From: Salisediminibacterium halotolerans
GTDB taxonomy: Bacteria; Bacillota; Bacilli; Bacillales; Salisediminibacteriaceae
Length of the DNA: 64,000 bases
Direction: 5' to 3'
Assembly: GCF_003814815.1 (NCBI RefSeq)
Contig: NZ_RKQQ01000002.1
Span: 310,001-374,000, forward strand
A model generated the notes under the pieces. The model saw only the letters and a list, made by a program, of their open reading frames with translations. It was not told the origin of the DNA and searched no databases. Both the position numbers and the translations under genes were made by a program. Position 1 is the first letter of the stretch. The number at the start of each line of letters is the position of its first letter. Below, one piece after another: positions 1 to 9,499 of this stretch.

Positions 1-172
1 AACGATAGAACTGTTAAACGCACAAGTGATGGCGTTTGAAGCGGACAGAGGGGAACGCCCGTCCTCGTTGGAAGAGCTGGAAACAGAAGGGTATGTCGAC
101 CGAATAACCTGCCCTGATGGTGATACTGAATTGACGTTAACCTCATCCGGGGTCGTTAAAGTTGAAGATTGA
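1..172 (+). CDS. comGC: Competence pseudopilin ComGC, C-terminal part
   Basis: Only the last 56 codons are in the window; the frame opens at base 2 and stops at 170-172. ComGC is the major pseudopilin of the DNA-uptake pseudopilus. The visible part holds the typical C-terminal features of the family: a helix with L-N-A-Q-V-M, then the motif SSLEELETEGYV and CPDG near the end. The N-terminal prepilin signal and membrane helix lie upstream of the window. The stop overlaps the start of comGD by 11 bases, as expected for the translationally coupled comG operon. Identification rests on these motifs and on the four comG genes that follow. Confidence 0.85.
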   Translation, partial: TIELLNAQVMAFEADRGERPSSLEELETEGYVDRITCPDGDTELTLTSSGVVKVED

Positions 173-623
173 GGCCAACAGATGGGCGAAGAATTCGCGC
201 GGGGTGAGTTTGATTGAAATGATGATTGTCATGCTCATTCTTTCCTCATTATTGCTAATTACTGTTCCTGTTGTATCCGCCTCAGCAGAAGAACGGGAAT
301 TCAATCAATTCGTCGAACAGCTCGAAAAAGACATGTATTATTACAAAATGCTTGCACGGACAGAAGGAAGAACGGTTCAGATGAGGTTTTCCGGACCGAA
401 GCAAACTTACGGATTTTATTACGGGATTCAATTGATTGAAAGGCATACGATCCCCTCTAATGTTCACTTTCGGTCCGGAACGATTGCGATGAATGACATT
501 TATTTTTATCCAACGGGAACCGTGCGCTCATCCGGAACAATTTTTATTGAACGGGATGACAAAAGGTATCGTTTGACATTTCAATTTCGAAGGGGGCGTT
601 TTTATGTTGAACGGCTCTCTTAA
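162..623 (+). CDS. comGD: Competence minor pseudopilin ComGD
   Basis: A 153-residue minor pseudopilin of the competence type II-like machine, inserted in the membrane and processed by the prepilin peptidase ComC. The prepilin signature is GVSLIEMMIVMLIL from residue 14: cleavage is expected after Gly14 and the conserved glutamate (position 5 of the mature protein) is Glu19. The start is a TTG inside the end of comGC, with no strong ribosome-binding site of its own, so expression probably depends on coupling to comGC. The rest is a small basic and aromatic globular domain, typical of ComGD length. Confidence 0.85.
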   Translation: MKIEANRWAKNSRGVSLIEMMIVMLILSSLLLITVPVVSASAEEREFNQFVEQLEKDMYYYKMLARTEGRTVQMRFSGPKQTYGFYYGIQLIERHTIPSNVHFRSGTIAMNDIYFYPTGTVRSSGTIFIERDDKRYRLTFQFRRGRFYVERLS

Positions 624-921
624 AGACGAAGGGTATATTTTTGCCGAAGTGATGTTGGCCGTTGTCTTAGTGGCTGTCATGTCGATGACCTTATTTCCTG
701 TTTATACTCATGTGCAGGCAGAACGGCTGTATGTGTCTGAACAGAGAGAGGCGATCCATTTATTGTATTCCTACACCGCTGCAGCGGCAGATAGCTCAAA
801 GAAAGTACACGCAATTGATGGCGAGTTTAATGAGTATACAGTCACCGTTGAACCGAAGTACGTCTGTATAAAATGGGAAGGGGCGACCGAGCGTGAGGCG
901 CAGCATTGTTTTCCGAAATAA
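604..921 (+). CDS. comGE: Competence minor pseudopilin ComGE
   Basis: A 105-residue minor pseudopilin. The N-terminus carries GYIFAEVMLAVVLVAV from residue 10, which is a prepilin cleavage site (after Gly10) with Glu15 at mature position 5, followed by one hydrophobic helix. The ATG at 604 has AGGGGG a few bases upstream and overlaps the end of comGD by 20 bases. ComGE is poorly conserved in sequence between species, so position in the comG operon and the signal motif carry most of the weight. Confidence 0.8.
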   Translation: MLNGSLKDEGYIFAEVMLAVVLVAVMSMTLFPVYTHVQAERLYVSEQREAIHLLYSYTAAAADSSKKVHAIDGEFNEYTVTVEPKYVCIKWEGATEREAQHCFPK

Positions 922-1375
922 TGAACATCACACAAAAGGATTTACGCTCATCGAAACAATGTTTGCGTTATTATTGATGTTGATGTTTGCGGCCCTTTTT
1001 TTAACAACAGCCTATGTTTTTTTCTTTGCAGATCAACTCGGATCTCACCACGGTGAAGAAGAATTAGGTATTTTTATGACGGATATGAAAAGGTTGTTCG
1101 ACCGTTCGGAAGATTACTGGGTAAGCGAGGACGGCAAGGTTTTACAAATAATTGAGCGGGATCGTGAGGAAATTACTTCGTTTGAACTGTATGAAGATAA
1201 AATCCGCCGCCGGGTGAGCGGGAGCGGACATGTCGTGTGGATGCAGTTTGTTGAAGATTTTCGTGTATATGAAGAACGCTCAGGCATAAGGTTTGAAATA
1301 ACCCTAGAAGGAAAAATTTACCACCGTTCATTGATCCATCCTTCGCTATCTAAAGGATCGGGAGGTTCGGTATGA
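893..1375 (+). CDS. comGF: Competence minor pseudopilin ComGF
   Basis: A 160-residue minor pseudopilin with GTG start overlapping comGE by 29 bases. The signature KGFTLIETMFALLL begins at residue 15: cleavage after Gly16, with Glu21 at mature position 5, followed by a hydrophobic helix to about residue 45. The remainder is a soluble domain with alternating charged strands (IIERDREEITSFELYEDKI), as in ComGF. It is part of the coupled comG operon and acts with ComGC, D, E and G in transformation pseudopilus assembly. Confidence 0.85.
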   Translation: MRRSIVFRNNEHHTKGFTLIETMFALLLMLMFAALFLTTAYVFFFADQLGSHHGEEELGIFMTDMKRLFDRSEDYWVSEDGKVLQIIERDREEITSFELYEDKIRRRVSGSGHVVWMQFVEDFRVYEERSGIRFEITLEGKIYHRSLIHPSLSKGSGGSV

Positions 1376-1746
1376 AGAATTGTTTTCGATTGAATGAACA
1401 TGGTTTCTTCTTGTTTGTCACTATGCTGATGCTTATTGTGTTTTCTGCTGTTACGATTCATGCGCTGGCTGTGTTTGACCGTGAAAAGGGGTTTATAATT
1501 ATGGAAATTCAGCATACTTACGCTGAACATTATTTTGACAACGGTTTAGATGCTGTCAAAAAAGCGATTCAAAACGATGAATCAACAAATTTTACGCTCA
1601 TGTACGATCAAGGCGAAGTGAATATTATGACCGAGATGTCAGACGAGGACTACGATGTTATTATTGCTGCACAATATCAAACTTATGAGCGTGACCGTCG
1701 TTATTTATTTGATCAAAACGGCGAGCTGATTCGGCGCATCCGATGA
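1372..1746 (+). CDS. comGG: Competence protein ComGG
   Basis: A 124-residue last gene of the comG operon, overlapping comGF by 4 bases (ATGA). It has an N-terminal hydrophobic helix starting HGFFLFVTMLMLIVF from residue 10. The position that holds glutamate in normal pseudopilins is Val16 here. ComGG of B. subtilis also lacks that glutamate, so this is a family trait rather than damage. The C-terminal half is charged. No terminator follows directly; the next 90 bases lead into the glycine riboswitch promoter. Confidence 0.8.
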   Translation: MKNCFRLNEHGFFLFVTMLMLIVFSAVTIHALAVFDREKGFIIMEIQHTYAEHYFDNGLDAVKKAIQNDESTNFTLMYDQGEVNIMTEMSDEDYDVIIAAQYQTYERDRRYLFDQNGELIRRIR

Positions 1747-1763
1747 GGTATTGTAAAAAAACG

Positions 1764-1793
1764 TTGCCGGTTAAATTTATTTGATGGTAAGAT
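1764..1793 (+). promoter_or_regulatory. Probable sigma-A promoter of the gcv operon
   Basis: TTGCCG (1764-1769), an 18-base spacer and TAAGAT (1788-1793) lie about 40 bases ahead of the first glycine aptamer. This is the only reasonable promoter between comGG and the riboswitch. The match is moderate and was read by eye. Confidence 0.45.
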
Positions 1794-1834
1794 AAAAGTA
1801 TTAACGACTAACTTCATATTTGCGAATGATAATA

Positions 1835-2049
1835 AGGGGAGAGAATGACAGATCAGGTCATCGCCGAAGGAGCAAACGCAGTGCGTGAATCTCTCAGGCA
1901 GCCAGACTCTTATTGGACGCACCTCTGGAAAGGGCTTAAATATCGGTCCACCGATGGGGAAACCGTGCCGGCAAATGCTTGCGCGGGTAAAACTCTCAGG
2001 TATAAAAGACAGAGACATGCTGATTTCCGGCATGTCTCTGTCTTTTTTT
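1835..2049 (+). ncRNA. Tandem glycine riboswitch with intrinsic terminator
   Basis: Leader of gcvT-gcvPA-gcvPB. Aptamer 1 starts with GGGGAGAG (1836-1843) and holds CGCCGAAGGAGCAAAC (1862-1877) and CTCTCAGGCA (1891-1900); aptamer 2 starts near CTCTGGAAAGGG (1923-1934) and ends with AACTCTCAGG (1991-2000). These are the conserved blocks of the two-aptamer glycine riboswitch of B. subtilis gcvT. They run straight into a perfect 14-bp hairpin, AGACAGAGACATGC (2007-2020) with its complement at 2030-2043, followed by a T tract to 2049. In this family glycine binding prevents termination, so the operon is induced by excess glycine. Confidence 0.95.
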
Positions 2050-2101
2050 AATACCGTTTTGTACATACGTTCAAGCAGATTACTAATGGAGGTGAATGGT
2101 A

Positions 2102-3205
2102 TTGGCGTTAAAACGCACCCCCTTGTTTACTGAATATAAAAAGTCAGGCGCAAAAACAGTGGATTTCGGCGGATGGGAACTGCCGGTTTCATTTGGAGGA
2201 ATTAAACAAGAACATGCTGCTGTCAGGGAAAGAGCCGGGATTTTTGACGTATCGCATATGGGCGAAGTCATCGTTTACGGTCCAGGAACAATAGAATTTT
2301 TGCAGTATATCATGACAAATGATACAGCAAAATCGAAAGACGGCAAATGCCAGTATACGGCAATGTGTTATGAGCATGGCGGAACAGTTGATGATCTCGT
2401 CTGGTACAGACTGAATGAAGAAAAAGCGCTCTTAATTGTGAATGCTGCAAATGAGGAAAAAGATGTTAACTGGTTAAGCGAGCAAAGCCGAGACTTTTCC
2501 GGCGTGAAGGTCGAGAACGTCTCACAAGACTATGCACAATTAGCTTTTCAAGGTCCTAAAGCTGAAACAGTTTTACAGCGGCTGACAGAAGAATCTTTGG
2601 CTGCTATTACATTCTTTTCGTTTAAAGAGTCAGTGACCATTGCCGGGACAGACGTCTTAATTTCAAGGACGGGGTATACGGGCGAAGACGGATTTGAGCT
2701 TTATCTCGCACCGGAAAATGCACCGGCATTGTGGGAGGCGATTCTTGCAGAGGGAGAGGCTGAAGGTGTTGAGCCTTGCGGCCTCGGCGCGCGTGATACG
2801 CTCAGGTTTGAGGCTAACTTGGCTCTTTACGGACAGGAGTTAACAGAAGAGATTACGCCGATCGAGGCAGGGTTGGGTTTTGCCGTGAAAACAAATGTCG
2901 ACGCGCCTTTTATCGGGAAAGAAGTATTAAAAAGACAAAAAGCCGAGGGGCCGCCCCGAAAACTTGCAGGAATCGAAATGATCGATAAAGGCATACCAAG
3001 AAACGGGTACAATGTGTTGGCAAAAGGCCGTTTGATCGGACAAATAACGTCCGGGACTCATTCGCCGACATTGCAAAAAAATCTCGGGCTTGCTTTGCTG
3101 GAACCGGAATATTGCGAACCCGGCAACAAGCTTCAAGTTGATATTCGCAACCGCCAGCTTGACGCAGTTGTGATTGAACGGCCGTTTTATAAACGGGGCA
3201 ATTGA
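2102..3205 (+). CDS. gcvT: Glycine cleavage system T protein (aminomethyltransferase)
   Basis: A 367-residue tetrahydrofolate-dependent aminomethyltransferase. It takes the aminomethyl group from lipoylated GcvH, releasing ammonia and 5,10-methylene-tetrahydrofolate. Family blocks: LKRTPLF near the start, FDVSHMGE, GTVDDL, SRTGYTGEDGFE (about 190-202), GLGARDTLRFEA (about 225-236), ELTEEITPIEAGLGFAVK and SPTLQKN near the C-terminus. I chose the TTG at 2102 because GGAGGTG (2088-2094) sits 7 bases before it; the in-frame ATG at 2096 would leave almost no spacing. First gene behind the glycine riboswitch. Confidence 0.95.
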   Translation: MALKRTPLFTEYKKSGAKTVDFGGWELPVSFGGIKQEHAAVRERAGIFDVSHMGEVIVYGPGTIEFLQYIMTNDTAKSKDGKCQYTAMCYEHGGTVDDLVWYRLNEEKALLIVNAANEEKDVNWLSEQSRDFSGVKVENVSQDYAQLAFQGPKAETVLQRLTEESLAAITFFSFKESVTIAGTDVLISRTGYTGEDGFELYLAPENAPALWEAILAEGEAEGVEPCGLGARDTLRFEANLALYGQELTEEITPIEAGLGFAVKTNVDAPFIGKEVLKRQKAEGPPRKLAGIEMIDKGIPRNGYNVLAKGRLIGQITSGTHSPTLQKNLGLALLEPEYCEPGNKLQVDIRNRQLDAVVIERPFYKRGN

Positions 3206-3230
3206 CAAACATGAGAAAGGGGCAAAACCG

Positions 3231-4577
3231 ATGTCATCTTTTCGTTATTTACCTATGACTGATGAGGATCAAGTAAACATGCTGAAAACGATCGGAGTCA
3301 GCAGTCTAGGAGAATTATTCGCCGACATACCGGCAAGCGTCCGTTATCAAGGTGATCTGCCGATTGAAGAAGCGTTGGATGAGACATCGCTTCTGAAGGA
3401 AATGTCAAGACTGGAGAAGAAAAATGTTCATACAAAAGACTATCCGTCTTTTTTAGGGGCAGGAGTTTATGAGCATTACATTCCTTCGGTTGTCAATCAT
3501 ATGCTGCTGCGCTCTGAATTTTATACAGCATATACACCTTATCAGCCGGAGATTTCGCAAGGCGAATTGCAGGGAATTTTCGAATTTCAATCAATGATTT
3601 GTGAGCTGACAGGGATGGAAGTAGCCAATTCGTCAATGTACGACGGTCCGACTGCTTTAGCAGAAGCGGCGATGATGGCTGCAGGTCATACCAAAAAAAC
3701 AAAAATACTAGTTTCAGAGGCAGTTCATCCGGAAGCGCGGGAAGTTTTAGCTACCAATGCTAGAGCGCAGCGCCTGGAATTGGTTGAAATTCCGTTAAAA
3801 GACGGGATGACTGATATCGATAAACTTCGTTCTTCGCTGGACGAGAACGTTGGCAGCGTGCTTATTCAGTACCCGAATTTTTTCGGCCAAGTGGAAGATT
3901 TGCAATCGATCGAGGAAATTGTTCATAACGAAAAAGCGATGTTCGTTGTATCATCGAACCCGATGAGCTTAGGTGTCCTGCAGGCGCCGGGACATTTGGG
4001 GGCAGACGTCGTCGTAGGGGATGCGCAGCCGTTTGGCATTCCGTCGCAGCTGGGCGGACCTCATTGCGGTTATTTTGCCGTTAATAAAAAATTAATGCGT
4101 AAAGTCCCCGGCCGGCTGGTAGGCGAAACCGAAGATCGTCACGGGCAAAGAGGATTTGTCTTAACTTTGCAGGCGCGCGAACAGCATATTCGCCGTGAAA
4201 AGGCTACGAGCAATATTTGTTCCAATCAGGCGCTGAATGCATTGGCAGTCTCGATTTCGATGAGTTTATTGGGGAAACAAGGATTCCGGGAGCTTTCCGA
4301 GCAAAATATTCAAAAAGCGCATTATGCGAAAAGGAAATTAAAAGAAAATGGTGTGCCGGTAGTTTACGAGACGCCGTTCTTTAATGAATTTGTTATTCAG
4401 CTGACAAAGCCTGTAAAAGAAGTTAATGAGTCTTTATTGGCAGAAGGAATGATCGGAGGATTAGACCTTGGACGTTTTTACCGCGGAAGAGAAGATCAAA
4501 TGTTAGCAGCTGTGACCGAACTGCGTACTAAAGAGGAAATCGATCGATTTACAACGGTTTTAGGGGGATTAATATGA
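3231..4577 (+). CDS. gcvPA: Glycine dehydrogenase (decarboxylating) subunit 1
   Basis: A 448-residue N-terminal half of the P protein, which in Bacillota is split into two subunits that together decarboxylate glycine and load the aminomethyl group onto GcvH lipoate. Family blocks: [15 protein letters not shown] (about 65-80), [26 protein letters not shown], and [21 protein letters not shown] near the middle. The start at 3231 has GAAAGGGG upstream and gives the usual B. subtilis length. It overlaps gcvPB by 4 bases (ATGA). Confidence 0.95.
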   Translation: MSSFRYLPMTDEDQVNMLKTIGVSSLGELFADIPASVRYQGDLPIEEALDETSLLKEMSRLEKKNVHTKDYPSFLGAGVYEHYIPSVVNHMLLRSEFYTAYTPYQPEISQGELQGIFEFQSMICELTGMEVANSSMYDGPTALAEAAMMAAGHTKKTKILVSEAVHPEAREVLATNARAQRLELVEIPLKDGMTDIDKLRSSLDENVGSVLIQYPNFFGQVEDLQSIEEIVHNEKAMFVVSSNPMSLGVLQAPGHLGADVVVGDAQPFGIPSQLGGPHCGYFAVNKKLMRKVPGRLVGETEDRHGQRGFVLTLQAREQHIRREKATSNICSNQALNALAVSISMSLLGKQGFRELSEQNIQKAHYAKRKLKENGVPVVYETPFFNEFVIQLTKPVKEVNESLLAEGMIGGLDLGRFYRGREDQMLAAVTELRTKEEIDRFTTVLGGLI

Positions 4578-6034
4578 CACAATCAAATCAGCCGCTAATA
4601 TTTGAATTGAGTAAATCGGGTCGGACAGGCTGCAGTTTGCCGGATTTGGATATCGAAACACAGCCGCTTGATGATCTGCTTCCCCGGTCATATCAGCGAA
4701 AAGAACCTGCGGAATTGCCGGAAGTTTCTGAGCTTCAGGCAGTGCGTCATTTTACGGCGCTCTCGCAGCGTAATCACGGCGTCGATACAGGGTTTTATCC
4801 GCTCGGTTCTTGTACGATGAAATACAACCCGAAAGTACATGAGGATATTGCCCGGTTCAAAGGTTTCGCACATATCCATCCTTATCAGGATTCTGCAACG
4901 ATTCAAGGTGCATTGGAAGTGATGTACCGGCTGCAGATTTCGTTGGCTGAGATTACTGGAATGGCCGAAGTTACCCTGCAGCCTGCAGCAGGAGCGCACG
5001 GAGAATGGACCGGTTTAATGCTGATCCGCGCTTTTCATGAAGCGAATCAGGATTACAAGCGAAACAAAGTGATCGTTCCGGACTCGGCGCATGGAACGAA
5101 TCCTGCTTCGGCTGTCGTCGCAGGCTTTGAAGCGGTTACCGTTCGAACGAATGATCGGGGGCTGGTTGACTTAGATCATCTTAAAGAATTGACTGGCGAA
5201 GATACAGCGGCTTTGATGCTTACAAACCCAAACACGCTCGGTTTGTTTGAAGAAGAAATCGTTGAAATGGCCGAAATTATTCACGAAGCGGGCGGAAAAT
5301 TGTATTATGACGGGGCAAATTCGAATGCGATTCTCGGAATTGCCCGTCCCGGTGATATGGGATTTGATGTGGTTCATCTTAATTTACACAAAACATTTAC
5401 AACGCCTCACGGCGGCGGCGGCCCGGGTTCCGGTCCGGTCGGTGTCAAACAAGACCTCGTTCCGTACTTGCCGGCACCGCAAATCATTAAACAAGCGGAC
5501 CGTTATGTGTTTCACTACGATATTCCCGAGTCAATCGGCCGGGTGAAGCCGTACTACGGAAATTTTGGCATCAATGTCCGGGCGTATGCTTATATTCGAA
5601 CGATGGGTCCTGCCGGTCTTCGTAAAGTTTCAGAGTTTGCGGTGCTAAATGCGAATTATATGCTCCGCCGGTTAGAACCGTATTTTGATGTGCCGTACTC
5701 GCAACATTGCAAACATGAATTTGTTTTGTCCGGAAAGCGGCAGAAAAAGCAAGGTGTGCGCACATTGGATATGGCGAAGCGACTTTTGGATTTCGGCTAC
5801 CACCCGCCGACGATTTATTTTCCGATTAACGTCGAGGAAACGATGATGATAGAACCGACGGAAACGGAAGCGAAAGAAGTTCTCGATGAGTTTTGCGATG
5901 CGATGATTCAAATTGCCGAAGAAGCGGAAGATCATCCTGAGATTGTTCAGGAAGCCCCGCATCATACCGTGATCGACCGGCTTGATGAAACGAAAGCAGC
6001 CAGACAACCGGTTTTAAGATACGAAAAACAATAA
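4574..6034 (+). CDS. gcvPB: Glycine dehydrogenase (decarboxylating) subunit 2
   Basis: A 486-residue PLP-bearing half of the P protein. The PLP lysine is in [18 protein letters not shown] (about residues 270-287). Other family blocks are [15 protein letters not shown] (about 75-90), [12 protein letters not shown] and [10 protein letters not shown]. It forms a heterotetramer with GcvPA. It is the last gene of the glycine-riboswitch operon, overlapping gcvPA by 4 bases and followed by a strong terminator. Confidence 0.95.
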   Translation: MTQSNQPLIFELSKSGRTGCSLPDLDIETQPLDDLLPRSYQRKEPAELPEVSELQAVRHFTALSQRNHGVDTGFYPLGSCTMKYNPKVHEDIARFKGFAHIHPYQDSATIQGALEVMYRLQISLAEITGMAEVTLQPAAGAHGEWTGLMLIRAFHEANQDYKRNKVIVPDSAHGTNPASAVVAGFEAVTVRTNDRGLVDLDHLKELTGEDTAALMLTNPNTLGLFEEEIVEMAEIIHEAGGKLYYDGANSNAILGIARPGDMGFDVVHLNLHKTFTTPHGGGGPGSGPVGVKQDLVPYLPAPQIIKQADRYVFHYDIPESIGRVKPYYGNFGINVRAYAYIRTMGPAGLRKVSEFAVLNANYMLRRLEPYFDVPYSQHCKHEFVLSGKRQKKQGVRTLDMAKRLLDFGYHPPTIYFPINVEETMMIEPTETEAKEVLDEFCDAMIQIAEEAEDHPEIVQEAPHHTVIDRLDETKAARQPVLRYEKQ

Positions 6035-6035
6035 G

Positions 6036-6070
6036 AAAAACAGCCGGCCTCATCAGGCCGGCTGTTTTGT
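6036..6070. terminator. Terminator between gcvPB and the rhodanese gene
   Basis: AAAACAGCCGGCCT (6037-6050) pairs with AGGCCGGCTGTTTT around a short CATC loop. A/T tracts on both sides suggest that it serves gcvPB on the plus strand and the convergent rhodanese gene on the minus strand. Confidence 0.85.
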
Positions 6071-6077
6071 TTTGTGA

Positions 6078-6452
6078 TTATTTTTTAATCTTGCCCGTCC
6101 ATTTTTTAAACCCGCCCTGCAGGCTGGCTAAGTCTTGAACACCGCGTTTTTTGCGGAGGATCTTTGCTGCCTGGGCCGTTCTTGATCCGTTTTGACAGTA
6201 CATATAAACCGGCATATCCGGTCGAATTTCTTCTGCTCTTCGTTTTAATTGCGACAAAGGAATATTTCTGGCGCCAAGAATGTGTCCGGTTTTAAATTCT
6301 TTTTCTTCCCGGATGTCAATCAGCTGCGCCTTACGGTAATTTTGTTTAAATTCCTCTTCGCTTAGGGTTTTTAAATATTTCGGTTTCTTCGTACGAAGAA
6401 TGAGAAAAGCAATTAATATTAAGGTTAAACCAACGAAAATCCACAGATCCAC
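6078..6452 (-). CDS. yqhL: Membrane-anchored rhodanese-like protein YqhL
   Basis: A 124-residue single-domain rhodanese with one N-terminal membrane helix (about residues 3-20, WIFVGLTLILIAFLIL). The rhodanese fold is visible in LIDIREEKEFKTGHILGARNIP (about 44-65) and the catalytic loop YCQNGSR (Cys about 86). The active-site cysteine would carry a persulfide in sulfur transfer; the physiological acceptor is not known. Position next to gcvPB matches B. subtilis yqhL. The domain faces the cytoplasm if the N-terminus is outside, which is my inference. Confidence 0.85.
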   Translation of the reverse strand: MDLWIFVGLTLILIAFLILRTKKPKYLKTLSEEEFKQNYRKAQLIDIREEKEFKTGHILGARNIPLSQLKRRAEEIRPDMPVYMYCQNGSRTAQAAKILRKKRGVQDLASLQGGFKKWTGKIKK

Positions 6453-6921
6453 TTTACCCCTCCTTTTCTAAATCGTTCATTTATCGGCTCCATTAGATAT
6501 AATATCGGTTTGTTACCGAATACGCAATATTTTCAAAATGATTCATCACAGCTATATATTTTCTTTCGCTTTTTTTGTCTTTTAAAAGATGGTATGATTT
6601 TAATTTCTGCTGTCCAAGCTGTGTGATTATCACTCGTCACCTGACACATTTTACAAATAAATGCAATTACTGAAATTCGTTAAAAAATGCAATTAAACGC
6701 CCGGATATCAGCCAAATGCTTTTTTGAGCTGCTTTGCGCTGTTTTTTAACAGTTGACAAATCAGCTGAAAAAAGAGTCGTAATTCGATATATAGTATATG
6801 AAGTCTTCATCAAAACACAATATATTGATTGATGAATGGTGTCTCGTTGTGATATAGTGAAACAAGTCATCGAGGACTGCACAGAGTCTTTACGATATAT
6901 TTAGACAAAGGAGAGAGGCTT
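6453..6921. promoter_or_regulatory. Intergenic control region of nrdJ (no gene seen)
   Basis: The divergent gap between yqhL and nrdJ is 469 bases and AT-rich. I see no coding region in it. The nrdJ-proximal 140 bases hold the NrdR-like boxes and promoter listed separately. I looked for the conserved core of a cobalamin riboswitch because NrdJ uses B12, and did not see it. The yqhL-proximal part must hold the yqhL promoter, but I could not single one out. Confidence 0.6.
6782..6860 (+). promoter_or_regulatory. NrdR-like boxes and promoter of nrdJ
   Basis: Two sites resemble the NrdR box (ACACTATATATAGTGT): ATTCGATATATAGTAT at 6782-6797 and ACACAATATATTGATT at 6815-6830. A weaker third site ends in GATATAGTGA at 6845-6860. 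Centres are 33 and about 30 bases apart, close to three DNA turns each. A promoter TTGATG (6829-6834), 16-base spacer and extended minus 10 TGTGATATA (6848-6856) overlaps the last two boxes, so a bound NrdR would block RNA polymerase. The known family role is ATP/dATP-sensed repression of ribonucleotide reductase genes. Confidence 0.6.
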
Positions 6922-9489
6922 GTGACTACATTTATGTCTGAGCGCAAAATTAACACGGAACAGTTAAACAAAGATATTGCGAAATTCCCGCAAGTGTTTC
7001 CGATTACTCCTGACATGGAACGAATGCAAAGCGGTGTTTCCCGTCTTGTAATGCTGGACCGTTACACCTTTAAGGATACGGAAAAGCTGACACTGAAAGA
7101 AGGAGATTTTGTAGTCTTAACAGTCAAAGCCGATCCAAAGTTTCCGGCTCGGGGGTTTGGATTTGTTTCCTCAATTGATTGGAACAGCGGTGAAGCTGTC
7201 ATTGCAGTAGACGATGAATTTCACCATGTGCTTGAAGAGGCAGACGAAAAAGAAACTGGTACGGTTAAACGGCCGTTGGAAACGATTGATAAGCCTTTAG
7301 AAATCTATTATGAACAAATCGCGAAACGTAATGCGAAAGGCCTTTCCGAAGTTGAAACGGATGAGGAACAGCGCCAAAGCTCCTTTGAATCTTTTTACCA
7401 TGAATTGGTGAACATGAATTTTGTTCCTGCAGGGCGGGTCTTGTACGGAGCCGGTGCGGAGACGGATGTCACGTATTTTAATTGTTATGTCATGCCGTTT
7501 GTTGCAGATTCCCGCGAGGGTATTTCTGAACACCGGAAGCAGGTAATGGAGATTATGAGCCGCGGCGGCGGTGTCGGTACGAATGGTTCTACCTTGCGCC
7601 CGAGAAACACCCTGGCGCGCGGTGTGAACGGAAAATCATCAGGATCTGTCTCTTGGCTCGATGACATTGCGAAATTGACTCATTTAGTTGAACAAGGCGG
7701 TTCTCGCCGCGGAGCGCAGATGATTATGCTGTCTGACTGGCATCCGGATATTCTCGAATTCATTATTTCAAAAATGCAAAATCCGCGTATTTTACGTTAT
7801 TTGCTGGAAAATACCGAAGATGAGCAAATTCGTATGCTGGTTTCAGAAAAACTGCGGTTTAAACCGCTCACAGAAGTAGAAGAAGCGATGTATCAAAGCA
7901 TTGTGAATTATAAAGCAATTGAAGGGCAAGGCGGCTTTGATCCTAAAGTCATTCGCCAAGCTGAAGATACGCTGCGCACCGGCGGAACTTATGAAGTGAA
8001 TAACCCTGAGTTTTTAACAGGGGCAAATATTTCTGTCTGCATTACAAAAGAATTCATGGACGCCGTTGAACGTGATGAAGATTATGAGCTTCGTTTTCCG
8101 GATGTCGAAAGTTACACACCGGCTGAGATGGAAGCATACAACCGCGAGTGGCACGAGTACGGCGACGTCCGTGAATGGGAAGCGCTCGGTTTTGCTACGC
8201 GAACTTACCGGACGATTAAAGCAAAAGAATTATGGAACTTGATCAACATTTGTGCAACTTACTCTGCTGAGCCGGGGATTTTCTTTATTGATAATGCCAA
8301 TGAAATGACGAACGCAAGCGCGTACGGCCAAAAAGTTGTAGCGACTAATCCATGTGGCGAGCAGCCGCTCGCGCCTTATTCGGTCTGCAACCTTGCTGCT
8401 GTGAACTTGGCCGAGATGGCTGATACAACGAATAAAAAAGTTGATTTCGCCAAACTGAAACAGACGGTCGCAACCGGTGTCCGTATGCAAGATAATGTCA
8501 TTGACGCGACCCCGTACTTTTTAGATGAAAATACGAAACAGGCGAAAGGCGAACGCCGGGTTGGTCTCGGTGTGATGGGTCTTCACGATCTGCTTATTTA
8601 TACGGAAACGGTTTACGGATCAGAAGAAGGCAATCAGCTTGTGGACGACATTTTCGAAGCGATCGCGACAACCGCGTATCGAACGTCGGTGGAACTCGCC
8701 CGGGAAAAAGGAAGTTTTCCATATTTAACAGGTGATAATGATCAAGAGACTGAATATCTCCGGGAGAAGTTTACGAATACAGGCTATATGAAAAAGATGC
8801 CGGAAGATATCCTTGAAGGTGTGAAAAAATACGGTATTCGCAATTCGCATTTATTGACGGTTGCGCCTACCGGTTCAACAGGAACGATGGTCGGCGTATC
8901 AACGGGCCTTGAACCGTATTTTTCCTTTTCCTATTTCCGAAGCGGACGGCTTGGTAAATTTATCGAGGTGAAAGCACAAATTTTACAGGATTATTTAAAC
9001 GAACATCCTGACACAGACCCGGACGACTTGCCGGAGTGGTTTATTTCGAGCATGGATTTATCGCCGGAAGCGCACGCGGATGTTCAATGTGTGATCCAAA
9101 AATGGGTCGACAGTTCATTGAGCAAAACAGTCAACGCTCCTAAAGGTTATACGGTTGAGCAAGTCCAGAATTTATACGAGCGGCTTTACCGCGGAGGAGC
9201 TAAAGGCGGAACCGTTTATGTAGACGGCAGCCGTGACAGTCAGGTGCTGACTCTGAAAGCTGAAGAGAACGACGAATATACAGTCGACTTGACCGGCGGT
9301 GAAGAACGCGATGAAGAGAACAGGCCGGTTGTGCTTGTTGATACGATTGCAGACTTGCGTTCGACCTCTGTCACTTACGGCAGCGAAGTCGGCAACACTT
9401 GTCCGGTTTGCCGTCAAGGCACCGTAGAAGACATCGGCGGATGCAACACGTGTACGAACTGCAGTGCTCAATTGAAATGCGGGCTGTAA
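6922..9489 (+). CDS. nrdJ: Adenosylcobalamin-dependent ribonucleotide reductase (class II)
   Basis: An 855-residue class II reductase that makes deoxyribonucleotides using a B12-generated thiyl radical, independent of oxygen. Key blocks: FNCYVMPF (about 185-193), SRGGGVGTNGSTLRPR, NPCGEQPLAPYSVCNL (about 470-486, with the radical Cys and its Asn/Glu neighbours), VAPTGSTGTM (about 645) and a cysteine-rich tail CPVCRQG, CNTCTNC, LKCGL that forms the zinc ribbon and the reductant-exchanging thiols. GTG start with AAAGGAGAGAG upstream. A strong terminator follows, so it is monocistronic. Confidence 0.93.
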   Translation: MTTFMSERKINTEQLNKDIAKFPQVFPITPDMERMQSGVSRLVMLDRYTFKDTEKLTLKEGDFVVLTVKADPKFPARGFGFVSSIDWNSGEAVIAVDDEFHHVLEEADEKETGTVKRPLETIDKPLEIYYEQIAKRNAKGLSEVETDEEQRQSSFESFYHELVNMNFVPAGRVLYGAGAETDVTYFNCYVMPFVADSREGISEHRKQVMEIMSRGGGVGTNGSTLRPRNTLARGVNGKSSGSVSWLDDIAKLTHLVEQGGSRRGAQMIMLSDWHPDILEFIISKMQNPRILRYLLENTEDEQIRMLVSEKLRFKPLTEVEEAMYQSIVNYKAIEGQGGFDPKVIRQAEDTLRTGGTYEVNNPEFLTGANISVCITKEFMDAVERDEDYELRFPDVESYTPAEMEAYNREWHEYGDVREWEALGFATRTYRTIKAKELWNLINICATYSAEPGIFFIDNANEMTNASAYGQKVVATNPCGEQPLAPYSVCNLAAVNLAEMADTTNKKVDFAKLKQTVATGVRMQDNVIDATPYFLDENTKQAKGERRVGLGVMGLHDLLIYTETVYGSEEGNQLVDDIFEAIATTAYRTSVELAREKGSFPYLTGDNDQETEYLREKFTNTGYMKKMPEDILEGVKKYGIRNSHLLTVAPTGSTGTMVGVSTGLEPYFSFSYFRSGRLGKFIEVKAQILQDYLNEHPDTDPDDLPEWFISSMDLSPEAHADVQCVIQKWVDSSLSKTVNAPKGYTVEQVQNLYERLYRGGAKGGTVYVDGSRDSQVLTLKAEENDEYTVDLTGGEERDEENRPVVLVDTIADLRSTSVTYGSEVGNTCPVCRQGTVEDIGGCNTCTNCSAQLKCGL

Positions 9490-9499
9490 TTGCTTTGTT

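Noticed and set aside
1372-1746. ComGG thought to be damaged because it lacks the prepilin glutamate
   Set aside because: Known ComGG proteins also lack it; length and place are normal.
1845-2133. Two plus-strand openings of 68 and 82 codons before gcvT
   Set aside because: They run through the glycine riboswitch aptamers and terminator, whose conservation is at RNA level.
6453-6921. Cobalamin riboswitch expected before a B12-dependent reductase
   Set aside because: I could not find the conserved core; NrdR-like boxes explain the region better.
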